Below, in pieces: positions 1-13,100 of a stretch of 64,000 nucleotides of DNA; the stretch's first letter is position 1, and each line of letters begins with the position of its first letter. The stretch spans positions 4,712,001 to 4,776,000 of the forward strand of contig NC_135126.1 in assembly GCF_050908995.1 (NCBI RefSeq), read 5' to 3'. The notes under the pieces were generated by a model. That model was not told where the DNA came from and ran no database searches. It worked only from the letters and a program-made list of their open reading frames with translations. The position numbers were made by a program, and so were the translations under genes. Source of the DNA: Andrena cerasifolii. Taxonomy: Eukaryota > Arthropoda > Insecta > Hymenoptera > Andrenidae.

Positions 1-2087
1 ATAAAGAAAGTGAGAAAGGAGCCCAAGGATGCATCCAAGAATGTGATGCGCGAAGTTCGCATTCGCAAACTTTGTTTGAACATTTGTGTGGGTGAATCTG
101 GTGATAGGCTCACTCGTGCTGCAAAGGTATGTTTTCTGAATATTATACACATTTAGTCATTATTTACTTGTATTTGTAGTTAATGTTATCCTATCTTTAT
201 ATTTTTCTATATGTATCATACCATTTTGTGCATATACAAGTGGCAGATGTATTTTTAACGATCTCTCCCTGTAGATGCGTTTCTATTGTTGGCAATGTTA
301 TTCAGGAAGGATGTAACTTAGTTTTCACTATGATTTTCTAAGGCATATACATATATATATGTTACTTTGCATATTACTTTTTTCTCGCTCAGAAATTGTT
401 TAATGATTTTCGCCGTATGCTTTGGATCGTTATCAGCCTGATAAATCCAATCTGCTGACAATTTTTCTTCAGCAAATGGCAGAAGAACATTTTTAATAAT
501 GTCTAAATAAACAACACGATCCATTGTTCCTCGAATGTGATGTATGGGACCTGTACCATATTACCCCAAACAAGCACTGACCCACCACCTTCTTTCACAG
601 TTGGTTTAATGCATTTTGGGAATGAGCGATTTTCGACCTTATTATGTGTGAATAATTTAAAAGAAATTTTCTGATGAATTAATTTATACTTTATCATACT
701 CTTTTAATACGATTTTAGAAGCAAAGACACTCAACTTTTCTTAGTTTAAGTTTTATGGCGTTTTAAGCTTTATTCTTCATATTATATAGGTATTGGAACA
801 ATTAACTGGACAACAACCTGTGTTTTCTAAAGCAAGATACACTGTTCGTTCCTTTGGAATTCGCCGTAATGAAAAAATTGCAGTGCACTGTACAGTTCGT
901 GGTGCTAAAGCCGAAGAAATTTTGGAACGTGGTTTAAAGGTAATTTTGAATACTTATTTCGTATGTATCATTTATAGATTTTCACTTTTATACATTTGTT
1001 AATAATTCATTTTTATACAAGGTACGGGAATACGAGTTGAGGAAAGAGAATTTCTCTGGTACTGGAAACTTCGGTTTTGGTATTCAAGAACACATTGACT
1101 TAGGAATTAAGTACGATCCTAGCATTGGTATTTACGGTTTGGACTTTTACGTTGTACTTGGACGTCCAGGTGAGTTCATTTTCATATTATATTTCGATGA
1201 AATACTAACAACTTAATATGCACATTTGTATAGCATCGTAGATACTCCTGCATTATGTTGTGTCTATTGTTTTGTAAAACGTGTGCTAAAGAAAATGCTT
1301 CATATTTGCAACCCATGCTCACTTCTTTTACTGGGCGTGTTACTTAATTGATGCAACACAATATAAAACGTTATTCTTCTATTATTGCTATTTAGATCTT
1401 GCCTTTTTATTTAATAACTAGCTGACCCGGTTTCACCCTGGAATTATTTTGGGTAAAGGTACCAGTGGTTGACCATGTATCAGTAGTTGACAACTTTTCA
1501 GAAAAACGTGAAAAATAAGGTTTTTAAAAGTGACGAACTGTGGGCATTAAGAGCCGCGGCGCGCTGTTGAAAAGATATAGTTGCACTTCTAAAAACCGTA
1601 CTTTAACGTTTTTCTGAAAAGTTGTCAACCACTGATGCATGGTCAACTAGGGGTACCTTTACGATAAACTCTGGGGTCACGAAATGTGCCTCAGCTTATT
1701 ATGTCTGACTAATCTAGATGAATGTGACCATTTAAAAAAAAAAACAAAAAAAAATTTGTCTTATAAAATCGGAATGTAAATTTCGGGCGAAGCCAAGTAG
1801 TAAAGCTACTTAAATATGTTACAAAAATAAACATAATTTTTTTATAAGCTTAGTATCTTTTTTATGTTAGCAAATATTAGAAGAATAACAATATTCAAGC
1901 ATGAAATACACCTTGTTTTATATGTAACTTATATCGTGTATCATTTCTCTTATGCGTAGGTTTTAACGTAGCTCATAGGAGAAGGAAAACTGGAAAAGTC
2001 GGTTTCCAACACAGACTGACCAAAGAAGATGCAATGAAATGGTTCCAGCAGAAATATGACGGTATTATTATAGCTGGAAAGAAGTAA
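1..2087 (+). CDS. RpL11: Ribosomal protein L11 (60S subunit), 5' end outside the window
   Basis: Large-subunit protein that binds 5S rRNA with L5 in the central protuberance (uL5 family). Four exons are visible: 1-126, 790-939, 1022-1169 and 1960-2087, with GT/AG borders and phases 0, 0 and 1. The joined product reads from just after the start (IKKVRKEPKDAS) through RELRIRK-like, LCLNICVGESGDRLTRAAK, QLTGQQPVFSKARYTVRSFG, YDPSIGIYGLDFYVVLGRPG and KWFQQKYDGIIIAGKK, then TAA at 2085-2087. It is almost colinear with animal L11, about 183 residues visible. The initiator and perhaps a first short exon lie upstream of base 1. An AATAAA follows at 2151-2156. Intron 3 holds an H/ACA snoRNA candidate and repeat DNA; intron 1 holds a dead transposase fragment on the other strand. 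Identification is secure. Confidence 0.97.
318..697 (-). pseudogene. Tc1-like transposase fragment in RpL11 intron 1
   Basis: Two overlapping minus-strand frames carry consecutive pieces of a Tc1-family DDE transposase. Frame one (503-697) has KPTVKEGGGSVLVWG, the region around the first beta strands. Frame two (318-524) has IYQADNDPKHTAKIIKQFL with the second catalytic Asp. The frameshift between them and the absence of the N-terminal helix-turn-helix and of the third acidic residue show a dead relic. It lies antisense to RpL11 and entirely inside the 127-789 intron. Confidence 0.8.
1220..1361 (+). ncRNA. Candidate H/ACA box snoRNA in RpL11 intron 3
   Basis: The segment folds as two hairpins joined by a hinge. 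Hairpin 1 has a basal stem GCACAT (1220-1225) with GTGTGC (1281-1286), an internal loop, and an upper stem TAGATAC/GTGTCTA. The hinge holds AGAAAA (1290-1295), matching the H box ANANNA. Hairpin 2 has basal stem TGCTTCA/TGATGCA (1296-1302 with 1349-1355, one T.T mismatch) and a short upper stem CATGC/GCGTG. ACA sits at 1356-1358, directly after the stem and three bases from the proposed 3' end. Length (142 nt), sense orientation and an intron of a ribosomal protein gene are all typical of the class. The pseudouridylation target was not worked out. Confidence 0.6.
1421..1805. repeat. Dispersed repeat with an 80-bp-arm foldback inside
   Basis: A segment opening with CTAGCTGACCCGG and closing with CGGGCGAAGCCAAGTAG resembles a widespread arthropod non-autonomous repeat; the class is not certain. 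It is split by a perfectly placed foldback at 1453-1662 whose arms (GTAAAGGTACC...) match over about 80 bp and meet around GAGCCGCGGCGC. It lies in RpL11 intron 3 downstream of the snoRNA candidate. Confidence 0.6.
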
Positions 2088-2150
2088 TATACATATTTTG
2101 TATTTTACAACACCTCCATAAAAATTCTGAAAACCAAGTCATTGTTGTAT

Positions 2151-2156
2151 AATAAA
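2151..2156 (+). terminator. RpL11 polyadenylation signal AATAAA
   Basis: A consensus AATAAA 64 bases after the RpL11 stop codon, followed by T-rich sequence. It is the first perfect hexamer downstream of the gene. Confidence 0.7.
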
Positions 2157-5100
2157 TTTTTCGTAACGCCTTATCATGTCCTTTATTATTACATTTAAAA
2201 TACCATTGTCTATTACGCGAACTATCGTGTTTATATCAAATAACTTGTGATTTTTTAATTTGCGCGTAGTTCTGGATACCTAGAATTTATAAAAAATAAA
2301 ATTAGAAATATTCGTTCGACAGTGTATTAGAATTTTATAGTTTTTATTTATAACCATCATATTTTATAATTATCAGTGTTATTTAACGTAAGAATGCAAT
2401 ATTAAAAACAGCCATGTGTCACAAAGAAGATAATATTGGAGAATTATTTTACAATGTGGTATCATACATTGAGAAAACAACACACTGGTTTATAATTCGA
2501 TACACAGTTTTTCACGGAGTAGAATTGCTTAGCTTAAAAGAAACAGTCGTAGTAGTACTGGTACATTAGGTGAAAATGCGAAGGGCCCTGTTTCGTCAAT
2601 ATTCATAACTATTACTTTCTGTATCTTACTTGTTCCTTAGGGTAACCCGTGCTCGAAATGTCAGGTATAAACAAATTGTTGTAGGCATTGATGGGTATGT
2701 AAATTTAGATATTTAGGCCTAGCTGCCTAAGGTACGCAAAGGAACTTTTCAATAATATAGTTGCATGTTTTGTATTAACGATTCTGTAGTAGAGATGTAA
2801 ACATTCTATTTTATTCGGAAAGATAATGCTTTAAATTAAAATATTATCTAAGAAAAATATTTGCAGAGAAAGTTCGCGTTTCTGTTATGGACAAATTCTA
2901 GATACATTCATAGAAAATAAAAACTCGAAATTACATATTCACCTTGGCGCTGCATTTCATTCAATCGTATTCGATTTTCGGTAAGTTTTTATGACGAAGT
3001 TACTAAGTGCATCGGAAAAATAACTGGCAGCCTCATATAACATTCATTCAAGCATCACTTTCATATCTTATAACTACACAGCTTAAGAATTTCTAATGTT
3101 GATATTTATATTAATTTATTAGTATCACAAGCAAACTGAACAACTTCATATTGATTGAGGTTCAATTTTGACTATATAATCAATATCATACACCTGAAGT
3201 AACAAATAAAGTGAATTTGAAGTATTTTCATTTATATTCATCTTCAATTATTCGGAAGTTGAAAATAAAAATATGTGTCAATTTAGAATACAGCAATCAA
3301 CTGTGTAAGTGTTACCATTGAACGTCAAATATAATTGTTTAACTCGGCGGGAGGCGCTACTGGGTAAAATTTACCACAGAGGCAGGCACTAGTTGCCAAA
3401 ATATGAAGACTGAGTTTTAGTTGCAATTTTTTAAAGAACTTTAATAAAGATTTTAAGATATTTCATAAATTTTGTTTGATTCTTAAAACACTGTACTTTA
3501 ACATAAAAATTACAAAGTTAAAAAAATATTCTGAAACCGTGGTTTTCTACGTTTCAATTTTGGGTATTTTTGACCCGGTAACGACAACCTGTGTTACAAT
3601 ATGGGATGCGCCTTCCGCCGGGTTAAAAACACAAAAATATATGGTATTATTGAATAAAGGTGTTAATGTACATAGTACGTAAGAGTACTACTATAAGATC
3701 ATTCTTCCGGTGCCTCGGATATTATGAAAATATAATTCTAATGAAATTTTGAACATGAAGTTAATTCTCATAGGTACTGAAAATTTCATGTCTAATTCCG
3801 TAATTGATATACAGACAGTTTTTAATAACAATTGGACGAAGCGAAGCATAATATTACCTATTTGCAGTCTGTTATTTACCTTCAATAGTTTTTGTTTGTT
3901 TAGTTTATCTTTGGTTTTAAGCTAATGTAGTAAATCACTTCAGAACATGTGAAATAGACTTATAATAGGTACAAGAGCGATTCAAAAGTGGTATCCCAAA
4001 ATTTACAGACATATGTTACACGACAGACCGAAGAAAAAAACATCTAATAAACATAGGTCTACAGAACTTTTGTTTCTTATATACAGTAACATTAATTTGT
4101 AGCATAAAGTACTATGACTATAGTTCTAGTGGAAACTTTTGGAGAATTGTAAAAGCTCATGGACAATTGTTAATACCTACCAATTAAGGAGCACCTGCCA
4201 GTGTTTGAATACTCATAAAATAGTGTAATAATATGTGATACATATATTTTAGAAACAAAAGGTGTGAGGCCATGTTTACCAGCAATTTTATTGTTCCTTA
4301 CTTCTGAAGTATACAGAAAGGTCTGTAAATTTTCAAACACCGTTTTTTAACCATTCCGTGTGAGACACGTGCTTCAAATTCTTTATCTTTTGACGTCCAC
4401 AAATAGTTGCACTATAATACTCTTCCATAATATTTATCTTACTTCACACAACAGGCGAATAAAAAGGCAAGATATTTCCTTCAGTCTCCAAATTGTTTCC
4501 TTACTTGGACGCCACATTACCAGACTGATATAATTTATATATGTATATATAATACACATACATACATACACTTAAATTATATAATTTATGTGCAGGCGTT
4601 CAAATTGTTTTGTATGATTAAGCAAATATAATTAAATAAATAGACGACTTATGCTATTGGGAAATTAAGTTATACATAGACATTTTACACTCTACCCTTT
4701 ACCACATGGTCAGAGAAGTTTTTTTTTCCTATTACCATGCAAATATAATTCTATGTATTTAATCTTTTGCATTGGAATACATAATAAATCATATTTACTT
4801 CGTGTGGTCATATGCTTCCTTCTTAATGTTTAATATATTATGTATGGTATATATGTACGTCAATCATTATGTACATAAACTGAATATTTTACGAAGTATT
4901 TTATATAATAAAAATTGTTTCTGTACATTTGTAATATACTAATCGACATACAGCTAATCAATGATTTGAATTCGAATGCAAAGGATTAAATTACATTCTG
5001 TAGTTCATTATTATACATATATCACTTTTTCACAATTTTGATGCTTAATTGAACAATAAACCTACGAAATTATATAAAGAGAAACAAAATTCACTGAGGC

Positions 5101-6914
5101 AAGTGATTTCGTCTTACATATATTTCATTAGAGTTTAATTTTTTAAATATTCTATTTTGTCTTCAAAAGTGCAATATGTAAAGAGTTGCGCTATTTTTAC
5201 AGCTGTTTATAATGTCCAATCAAAGTCGCACTTTTAAGATAATAAATAGTGTATTCATTTACATCTAATAAGGAGCATTTTATATTACGTTTTTAAATCT
5301 ACGTTAACATATTTTTTATGTTATCCATATTAAGAAAATAAAATTTATTATTACACTCATAGTGATAAATATTTCCACAATTAGTAACTACTACTTCATA
5401 AAGCCCGTTTTAAAAATAGTGTAACAGTGCAAACTTTTGAAAAAATTCCGCTCGTAAATAACGAAACGAAATGTAGTAAAAAGATTGTAATTGATTTAAA
5501 AAGGAAATAGTGTTACGCAACTTGCACGTATGCAATTAGTATAACCGGTGTGAAACACTTGCATAAATAAATTATATACATTAATTACTTTCAATATTCT
5601 ATAATTTTATAGTACAATATCATCTTTGTCCAGACTTTCCTTAATTTTTCTTTTTGTTTCATGCGTTGTTCCTTAAACTTTAAATTCAATTACATAAATT
5701 ATATTAAACATAATAAAACAATATTATTAAAATTAATACAACCAGTAAAGTATTTGTCGAAATTTTTAAAACCTACGTTAAAAACTTGAAATATTAAAAT
5801 TGTTGGATGAAAACTGAGTAATTCTGTCTTTGTAAGTGTATTTGAAACAGAAACACTTTAAATTGTAGGTATAAGAAAAAAATGCTGGCAGTAGAAATAC
5901 ATAAATCAGATTTTTTTTAAATTTAATAAATGTATAACATTGAATTCCAGATCTTATGATTTAACTAAGTATGTCAACCATTATAATTTCCAGTAAATCA
6001 GTAAATATTACGAATGCACAATTGACAGTACTTAGGCATTGTTCAATGTGAATGTTATACTATAAAAAAAAAATTGATGCCCCTTTCTCCTCGAATACAT
6101 TGTTGGAATATAATTCATGGCTCCTTACTGATACATTAATAACAAGATTCATTGTAGATTTCGTCGAGTCGTCTAACATTTAAACAGCGCATACTAAAAA
6201 TTTTAACGTAAATATTCTGAAAACTAAGCCTTAGATTGCAAAAGAATAAAGAGTTTTATTCCTCTTTTTATTTTGCGAAAATTCAGTTTTGATTTCTCTT
6301 ATAATTTTAGAGCACCGTGTATGCTTTTTTTTAAGCAAACATATTAAAAATATTTTATAGTAAAAGGAATGAATTTTAGTAGCAATATGTAGCACACCTT
6401 TGATTTTCTAAGCTCACATAATATATGATACAATACACAAGATACAAAATATTTATTAAATAATGATAATGCGTAGAGACACAGGACAGGATTGTACTAA
6501 ATGTAACATAGTGTTCTCATATAAATAAAATATTACTGCTTGATGGATAAAGTTTGCAATTAAATTAATGAAATACGCGATCACAAAACGCTTTATATGT
6601 ATACGGTTTTAATTAAACGAAAGAAATATATTGTTAACGTACATCATTGTTTGTATCAATATAGTAGCTCATGAAATTATTCCATGCAAAGATTTGAAAT
6701 CTGAGATAGGAAAACGAACACAGCATCGTATAACACTGCTGCACTAAAATGAACATGAAACTTGCAATTTGATTTTAAAAGTGTTTTGAAATAGGATCCA
6801 ATTAAATATATTTTGACGCCAAACTCTCATTAAGAACAAAGAGTGGGCCATGTGAAGGGCCATTATATATACTAGCAATGAAATTTATTATTTAAAAAGC
6901 TTTACAACAATGTG
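2157..6914. other. Convergent intergenic spacer between RpL11 and the qtc-like gene
   Basis: Very AT-rich sequence with no ORF that looks coding. It must contain the 3' untranslated region of the minus-strand qtc-like gene; several TTTATT motifs (AATAAA on the minus strand), for example near 6886, could serve as poly(A) signals, but none stands out. No transposon end was recognised. Confidence 0.5.
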
Positions 6915-7148
6915 TTACTTTCTTGTCGAACGATATATTCTGTCAATATTGTGCTTTTCAGCATCTGTGAATCCCAATATGCTCTCAATAGCGTTCAAAT
7001 GACCTTGATGATTTTCTTTGTCGGTTAGGAAATAGTAGATCGCCGATTTTAGGAACTGCAAAGTGATCTCTGGATCAAGAGCACCCTGATTACTTCTTGC
7101 TTCTATGATACGTCGATACATTGCCTGTTGAACAAATTGCATTTGCAA
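6915..7148 (-). CDS. qtc: qtc-like terminal coding exon 6, GRIP-like domain
   Basis: 77 codons plus stop after acceptor ATAATTAG|TTG. The pattern FLKSAIYYFLTD, about ten polar residues, then AIESILGFTDAE matches the two to three helices of GRIP/GRAB domains, which bind Arl1 or Arf1 on Golgi membranes. The protein stops about ten residues after the domain, the usual C-terminal position. Confidence 0.82.
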   Translation of the reverse strand: MQMQFVQQAMYRRIIEARSNQGALDPEITLQFLKSAIYYFLTDKENHQGHLNAIESILGFTDAEKHNIDRIYRSTRK

Positions 7149-10100
7149 CTAATTATATAAATAATTTTCTTTGTGTATTACCCCGTGCTGTGTTATCAGC
7201 TATCAGTGGGTAAAGAAAAACCTTGCGTACAAACACGCACAATTCCAAGAAGAATGTGAAAAGTGAATAAATAATGGCGGTTTATTTGTAAAGAAATATA
7301 AACTACGATATTAATGATTCGTCTATCTTAAATTGCAACAAGTTAACAACAAAGGCTGTACCTATTTCCGAATGGCCCCAGTGGCCGATTGACACGAGAT
7401 TTGAGGGAAGGGGTGGAGAGGGTGTGTGGACCCTACATCTAAAATTGAAGCTTCGGGTATTTGTTAGTTTCCGAGATATTAACAAAGAACTTTTAGTATT
7501 TCTGTTGACTTATTCCGACACAACGCATTCCATTTTCAACTTGCCCAGAGTATTAGCGTTGGTTGGGGGTAGGTTAGTGAGGGGGCGCGTAAAGCATGGT
7601 AGCGAACCGATGTGAGTTTGAAGATTTGAACCAGCAACTTGCGGATGCGACCCATCCTGTTATACAGGATGTTATCCTACTGATAGTTAATACTCTAGGG
7701 GATGATTCTACAGGCCAAAATAAGACGAAAATATTGAATAGAATTTAGCCTTTTAGGCGCCGGTGGAGGTAACGGGAACGTGTCCAGCTGTCCGTAGAAC
7801 AGATTACGGGTGCCCCCCGTTAGGCGGCTCGCAGCTACGTCCAAAAAAATTTCTACTAAAAATTTAACAATAATTTTTTATTAATATTTCGTAAACTAAC
7901 AAGTGCCCGAAGCTACCCTACCCTCGTGTCGATCGGCCACTGGGGCCATTCGGAAGAGTATCCACAACAAAATGGTTACTGCACAAACTGTGCGAAATGT
8001 CAGCAACTAATGAGAAGAAAAAAAACGGATAGCATTCGCAAAAGAATATGTCGAGAAACCACAAAAATTTTGGGCCAAAGTCACCTTCAGCCATGGAAGC
8101 AAATTTAATTTACATATTCAGATCGGACGGGCGAACAAGGTTTGGAGGAAACCGAACAAACAATTTCATCCCAAGAACACCCCCCCTACCGTCAAACATG
8201 GAGGTGGAAGTTTAATGACTTGGGGTTGTACGACGGCTAACGGTGTTGGAAATTTATTTATCGATGGAACCATGGATAAGCGTGCGTAATTGAATATTTT
8301 ACAAAATAATTTACACCACAGTGCGGCACATTTTGGGTCGGATGATAATTACGCGTTCCAACAGTATAACGACTCTAAATATTGTTTGCATACCTCCTAA
8401 ACAACTGCGCACACCTCCCCAATCACCGGACTTCAATTCGATTGAACATTTATGAGACTTATTAGAACGACGCATAAGAAAACATACTATAGGTAACATC
8501 CAAAGTAGCAAAAAATATCACAAGAAGAGTGGAATAAAATATCAGTGGGGGATATAAAAATATTACTAAATTCCATGCGCAACTGTTTGCGGGATGTTAT
8601 TAAAAGCAACGGGTGTGCAACGGGCTATTAATTTAGTTGTCCCTAACATTGTATAAGAGACAGTAGAATTTTTTGGAGTGAATTTCTGTCACGTGCTGTT
8701 AAGTTGTATAACTTTTGCGAACAATAATTTAACTTGTTGTAGTTTAACATATGTAGGTAGGTATATGATAAAGTTTGTATTGTCTACTTTATTATAAATA
8801 AACCGCCATTTTTCATTTTTCAACATTTTTCACATTCTGCTCGAAGTTGAGAATGTTTGTGCGCAGCCCTTTTTACCCACTGTATATACATTTTTCAGCA
8901 GTGAATTTTTGCAAAAATTAGATCCAGATATGACACTTAAGGGGGTATTCTCGTCTAGAGGGACGAGATCCTCTATTCTCTTTAAGGACGACCCACGACA
9001 AAATTACGCAATTTTTTACCGTTAGGCATTATCCACGTGTATTTACTAACATTTCAGTAACTTGTGAAAAAATTTCAGTCATATGTAATAATAATTAATG
9101 GAGATATGGGTTTTTCTCAAAACGCAGTTTTTCATGACGGTACACACGATATCTCAACTTCTAGTGGGCTAATCTGGTCGATATTTTTCGTACACCTTCA
9201 GAAAACATATAATTCTAGCCAGTAGCAGAATCAATGCGAAATAGTTTTTTTTCCTCAAGTTTAAGGCCGTCTAAAGACGAAAAAGGCACGGATAAAATGA
9301 GTTTTAAATTCAAAGTTTCGCCATTTTAGGAATTTTTAATTTATTTTCATAAATCTGCTACCGGCTATAGCCACACTCTTACTGATTAAGAGTCCTTTTG
9401 GTTTTTTCGTTTTCAGCGGAACAGTCGGAAAGTGTGTACCATGAGGCAACTTTTTTTTTGCCCACGCTTTACGAGATGACCCATATCTCCATTAATTATT
9501 ATTATATATGGCTGCAATTTTTTTACAACTAAGCGAAATGTTAATAAATACGTGTGGATGATGTTCATCGGTGAAAAGTGTGTAGTTTTTTGTGCATCGC
9601 CCCTAAAGAAAGGCAAAAAATTGACCTTCTAGACGAGAATACCCCCTTAAAACATCATGGAAACTGAAAGGTTTACTTTTATAATCGTATCAATAGATGC
9701 AATTTAAAAAGCAAAATTTATAAATTGATTGTAAATGAAGGATTGTATATACTAATGTCAGACGTTTTTTTTTATCCTTTTCTAGATCCAATACTACTCT
9801 AATGTTTATTTTGTATGTGATAGTGCAAGCATGTGATGCTTAAGCACGTGCAAACTTACATCAACTAAAAGGTAATAAGAGGCTGTTTCTTCCAAGTGCA
9901 CAGGACATTTTCCTCAAATCTAATAGTAATGCATAATAATACAAACCAACTACATGTATGCTTGATAATTGGCATGCAATCGCTGTGGCGAAGCATTTAA
10001 TAATAAACATATTATCTTATAAAAAATGCCTTTGCCAGAGAATGTATAAATGGTAGCACGTAGATCCAATTCTTGCCACTATAATTGATGTGTGCTTAAT

Positions 10101-13100
10101 ACCTACGAGATATTATAATTTGTCAATTATGCCAAAATGACAAAGTTTTGTTATTTAACATTTACTATATGCATGATGTTAATTTACTTTTTATCATTCA
10201 AAAGTTTGAAATATCAATATATTTATTTGAAAAGATTATGTTAAGATTTATTATCAATATCGACACTATAATTAAGCTATGTATGTTGAAACTAATGATG
10301 TGGCGTCATGAAATAAATTCTAAAAAAATATGTAAATCCACATCTGTAGGCAACAAAAAATAGGTTCACGAGATAATACCTCGAATATAAAAATTGTAAT
10401 AATGTTTAGAAGAATAGATTTTAGAAAGATAGAATACAAAACTACATCATTAAATTTATTTTGTAATATCTTTTTCTCAGCATTTAGATTTTTAATAATA
10501 CGAGTTAATGTGTCATTTTTTATCGAGACTAAAACGTTCATATTTCATACAGGCCATTTACCACTATATTTACATATTGGATATTTATATTCATGCTTGA
10601 AAGACACATATGTACATATACATATACAGGGTATCTCAGCTAAAGGAGCCCACCTTTCTTCTTAATGACACGAGAAGTAATGTTTAAAGCATAATTTGAA
10701 TGGTTCCGAAGGAGGAATACCGAGGAAGAAAAATTGTTTATAAAGGTCATTTTTCCAGTTTTTTTTTCAAGGTCATAACTCAGGCATGTTCGAATGCATT
10801 TTATTTCATCCGCTACAAGTTGCAATAAAAAAAGTAAATTCTTTCCTGCAGAAAAAATATCGGTGACCTCTAAAACAAAACTCGGAAAAAATAAACTTCA
10901 AAAACAAATTTTCTTTCACGGTGTTCCTCCTCCGGAAACATTCAAATTATGCTTTAAATATTTCTCGTATCACTAAGAAGAAAGGAGATATTTAGCTGGC
11001 CTCGTACAGCTGGGACACCGTGTATAGTACTAAACGATCTTTTTAACATTGAATTGAATAATAATTATTTGTAAATTTAGGTTGCAAAGATAGCGTACAT
11101 GAATGTTTTAGAAACATATGTTGTTTAAGGAAGTTAATAATGACAAAAATTAGAAAAAGGTAAGAATTATAATATGGGAATAACACTAACACTGACAATA
11201 TAATCGAATATACATATAGGATAGTAACATGTAACTATACAATAGCACAGAGGATCATTTAAAGAATAATCTTGCAAAATTGGCAACTATCTCTTTGTTT
11301 TTTTTTCGTAGGGTACATAAACACAGACATTCTGTTCAATAAACATTATTCTTGAAACGATGAAGGTACATACAACTATTCTGCAAAAGAACCTCAAAAA
11401 GGCAGAAGTAGAAAGAAAGAAAGAAGAGGAAGAAGTACAAAGATTGCTTGTGCATCCTGTATGTGAACCAACACAACGCAGATGCATAATAAACAGTGGA
11501 TAAGAATTGCATCGCGTGGCATTTCAGCAGAAATACAGACCTTACGTGTGCCAAGGACCCAGAGAGAAACAGCCTCCTGAGCACTTAATAAACTTTGGCT
11601 ACGATCGGCTGAAATGTGAGGTTCAGGCGAGTAGCTTGTGTCCTGGAGTGTGAGCGGCGACCAAAAAAAGTGGCACATCATTAGTACAAGAGAGTGATGC
11701 ACGACAGTGATTGCCAAATTGTATCTCTTTCGCTTTTCCGTATTTGAATCTTTATTTGCTGTAGTTATTTTTACACGCATCTTTCAGTTGCACTTGAAAA
11801 AAGCGTACGAAAAAATTCCTAACTTCTCATGGTGGAGAATTCTGAATTTATATAATGAAACTACACTGTACTCGGAAAATCAAATATTTATAAGCTATTA
11901 ATAAAATGTTACGGTATTACCATATGTTACATGTTTTTGATAATATCAGCATTTCTCATATGAATGTTATAATATCCAAAATGTAATATAGTTAAAACAG
12001 AAACAAATAAAAAATATTGGAATAAAATTTAAAAAAAAGGAGGTATAGGACGTGTGCATCTATAATGCCACTAAAAATGGAAAATAGTGTTACCATGTAT
12101 AATTGAATAACAGTGATGGGATAAGGAAAAGGAGAAATACAAACCCTTTGTGCTTCTACTGGTTAACTGATTCTGAGTTGGTACAACAACATATCGCGCA
12201 TAAATGAACAGAGTGCAACGGGTTAAACAAAGAAGCAACGTGATAAATAGACAACATCTAGAGACGGCATACAAAATATTTCATTGTTTGTCATTGAAAA
12301 AGACATCTTGAAATATTAGTCAAATAAAATTACCTTCGCAGGTAGTAGCTATTTGATATATTTTGCTGCTGCATATGATTACGTACATTTTGCTCTTATT
12401 AATAATGCATTTTAGCATTATTACATTCGCTATAATAAATTTTAGTATGCTACGTAGTTCATGTTATTTTTGACGTTCATAATGATAAAGGGTTCAGTCG
12501 GAAATAATGTGAGGTAAAGAGAATGGTATGATAGTTGCATTTTTAATGTGCAACACGTGTAATATCAATGTAATAGTGGCAAGGTAGAAATGTAAAAATA
12601 CCAACTGAAATAAAGACATTTACCTTGATATTTTCTAATTCCGCTTGTGTAACTGTTAATTGCCGAAGTAGTTCTGCAACAGTGACCTTTGGTGGTGTTT
12701 GATGTGCATGCACAAGTATCTAGAATTACATATAACAGACGAGTATGTACATTAGTTTTCAGTTATAAATTTTGATAAGAAGATAATGTGAAAAACTTGT
12801 ATTTGCACAGTTAAAATTATTTCATTAATTGCTTCTATTATTTTCTATTAAATAACACAGTTAAAAATACTTTGGGAATAAAACTATAAGCTTTATGCAA
12901 GCTTCAAAATGTTATACATTCAACATTTCATTACTGAAATGTATCTTACTTGATCAGCCTGCTCCATACGCGCCGCTTCTTGACCTTTGGCATACATTTT
13001 CAGGTACATTTGTTTATTCCTCTCCTCTTGTTCACTTAACAAAGTCTTTTCCTCAGCGAGTTCCGCTTTCACAGCCTCTAGTTCCGTTTCTAATTCCCGA

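Larger units (their letters stand above)
7204..8882 (+). mobile_element. Degenerate Tc1-like transposon with 90-bp inverted ends
   Basis: The ends CAGTGGGTAAA...TTTACCCACTG are inverted repeats of about 90 bp (7204-7293 against 8793-8882), next to TA at the right end. Plus-strand pieces between 8000 and 8530 encode broken Tc1 transposase, including TPPTVKHGGGSLMTWG and further fragments with stops. The copy sits in the last intron of the qtc-like gene and is itself interrupted by the foldback at 7366-7955. Confidence 0.85.

Noticed and set aside
11394..11780. 128-codon minus-strand frame and overlapping frames
   Set aside because: Composition is low-complexity Leu/Phe/Ser, no motif, no splice context consistent with the qtc-like gene whose intron it occupies.
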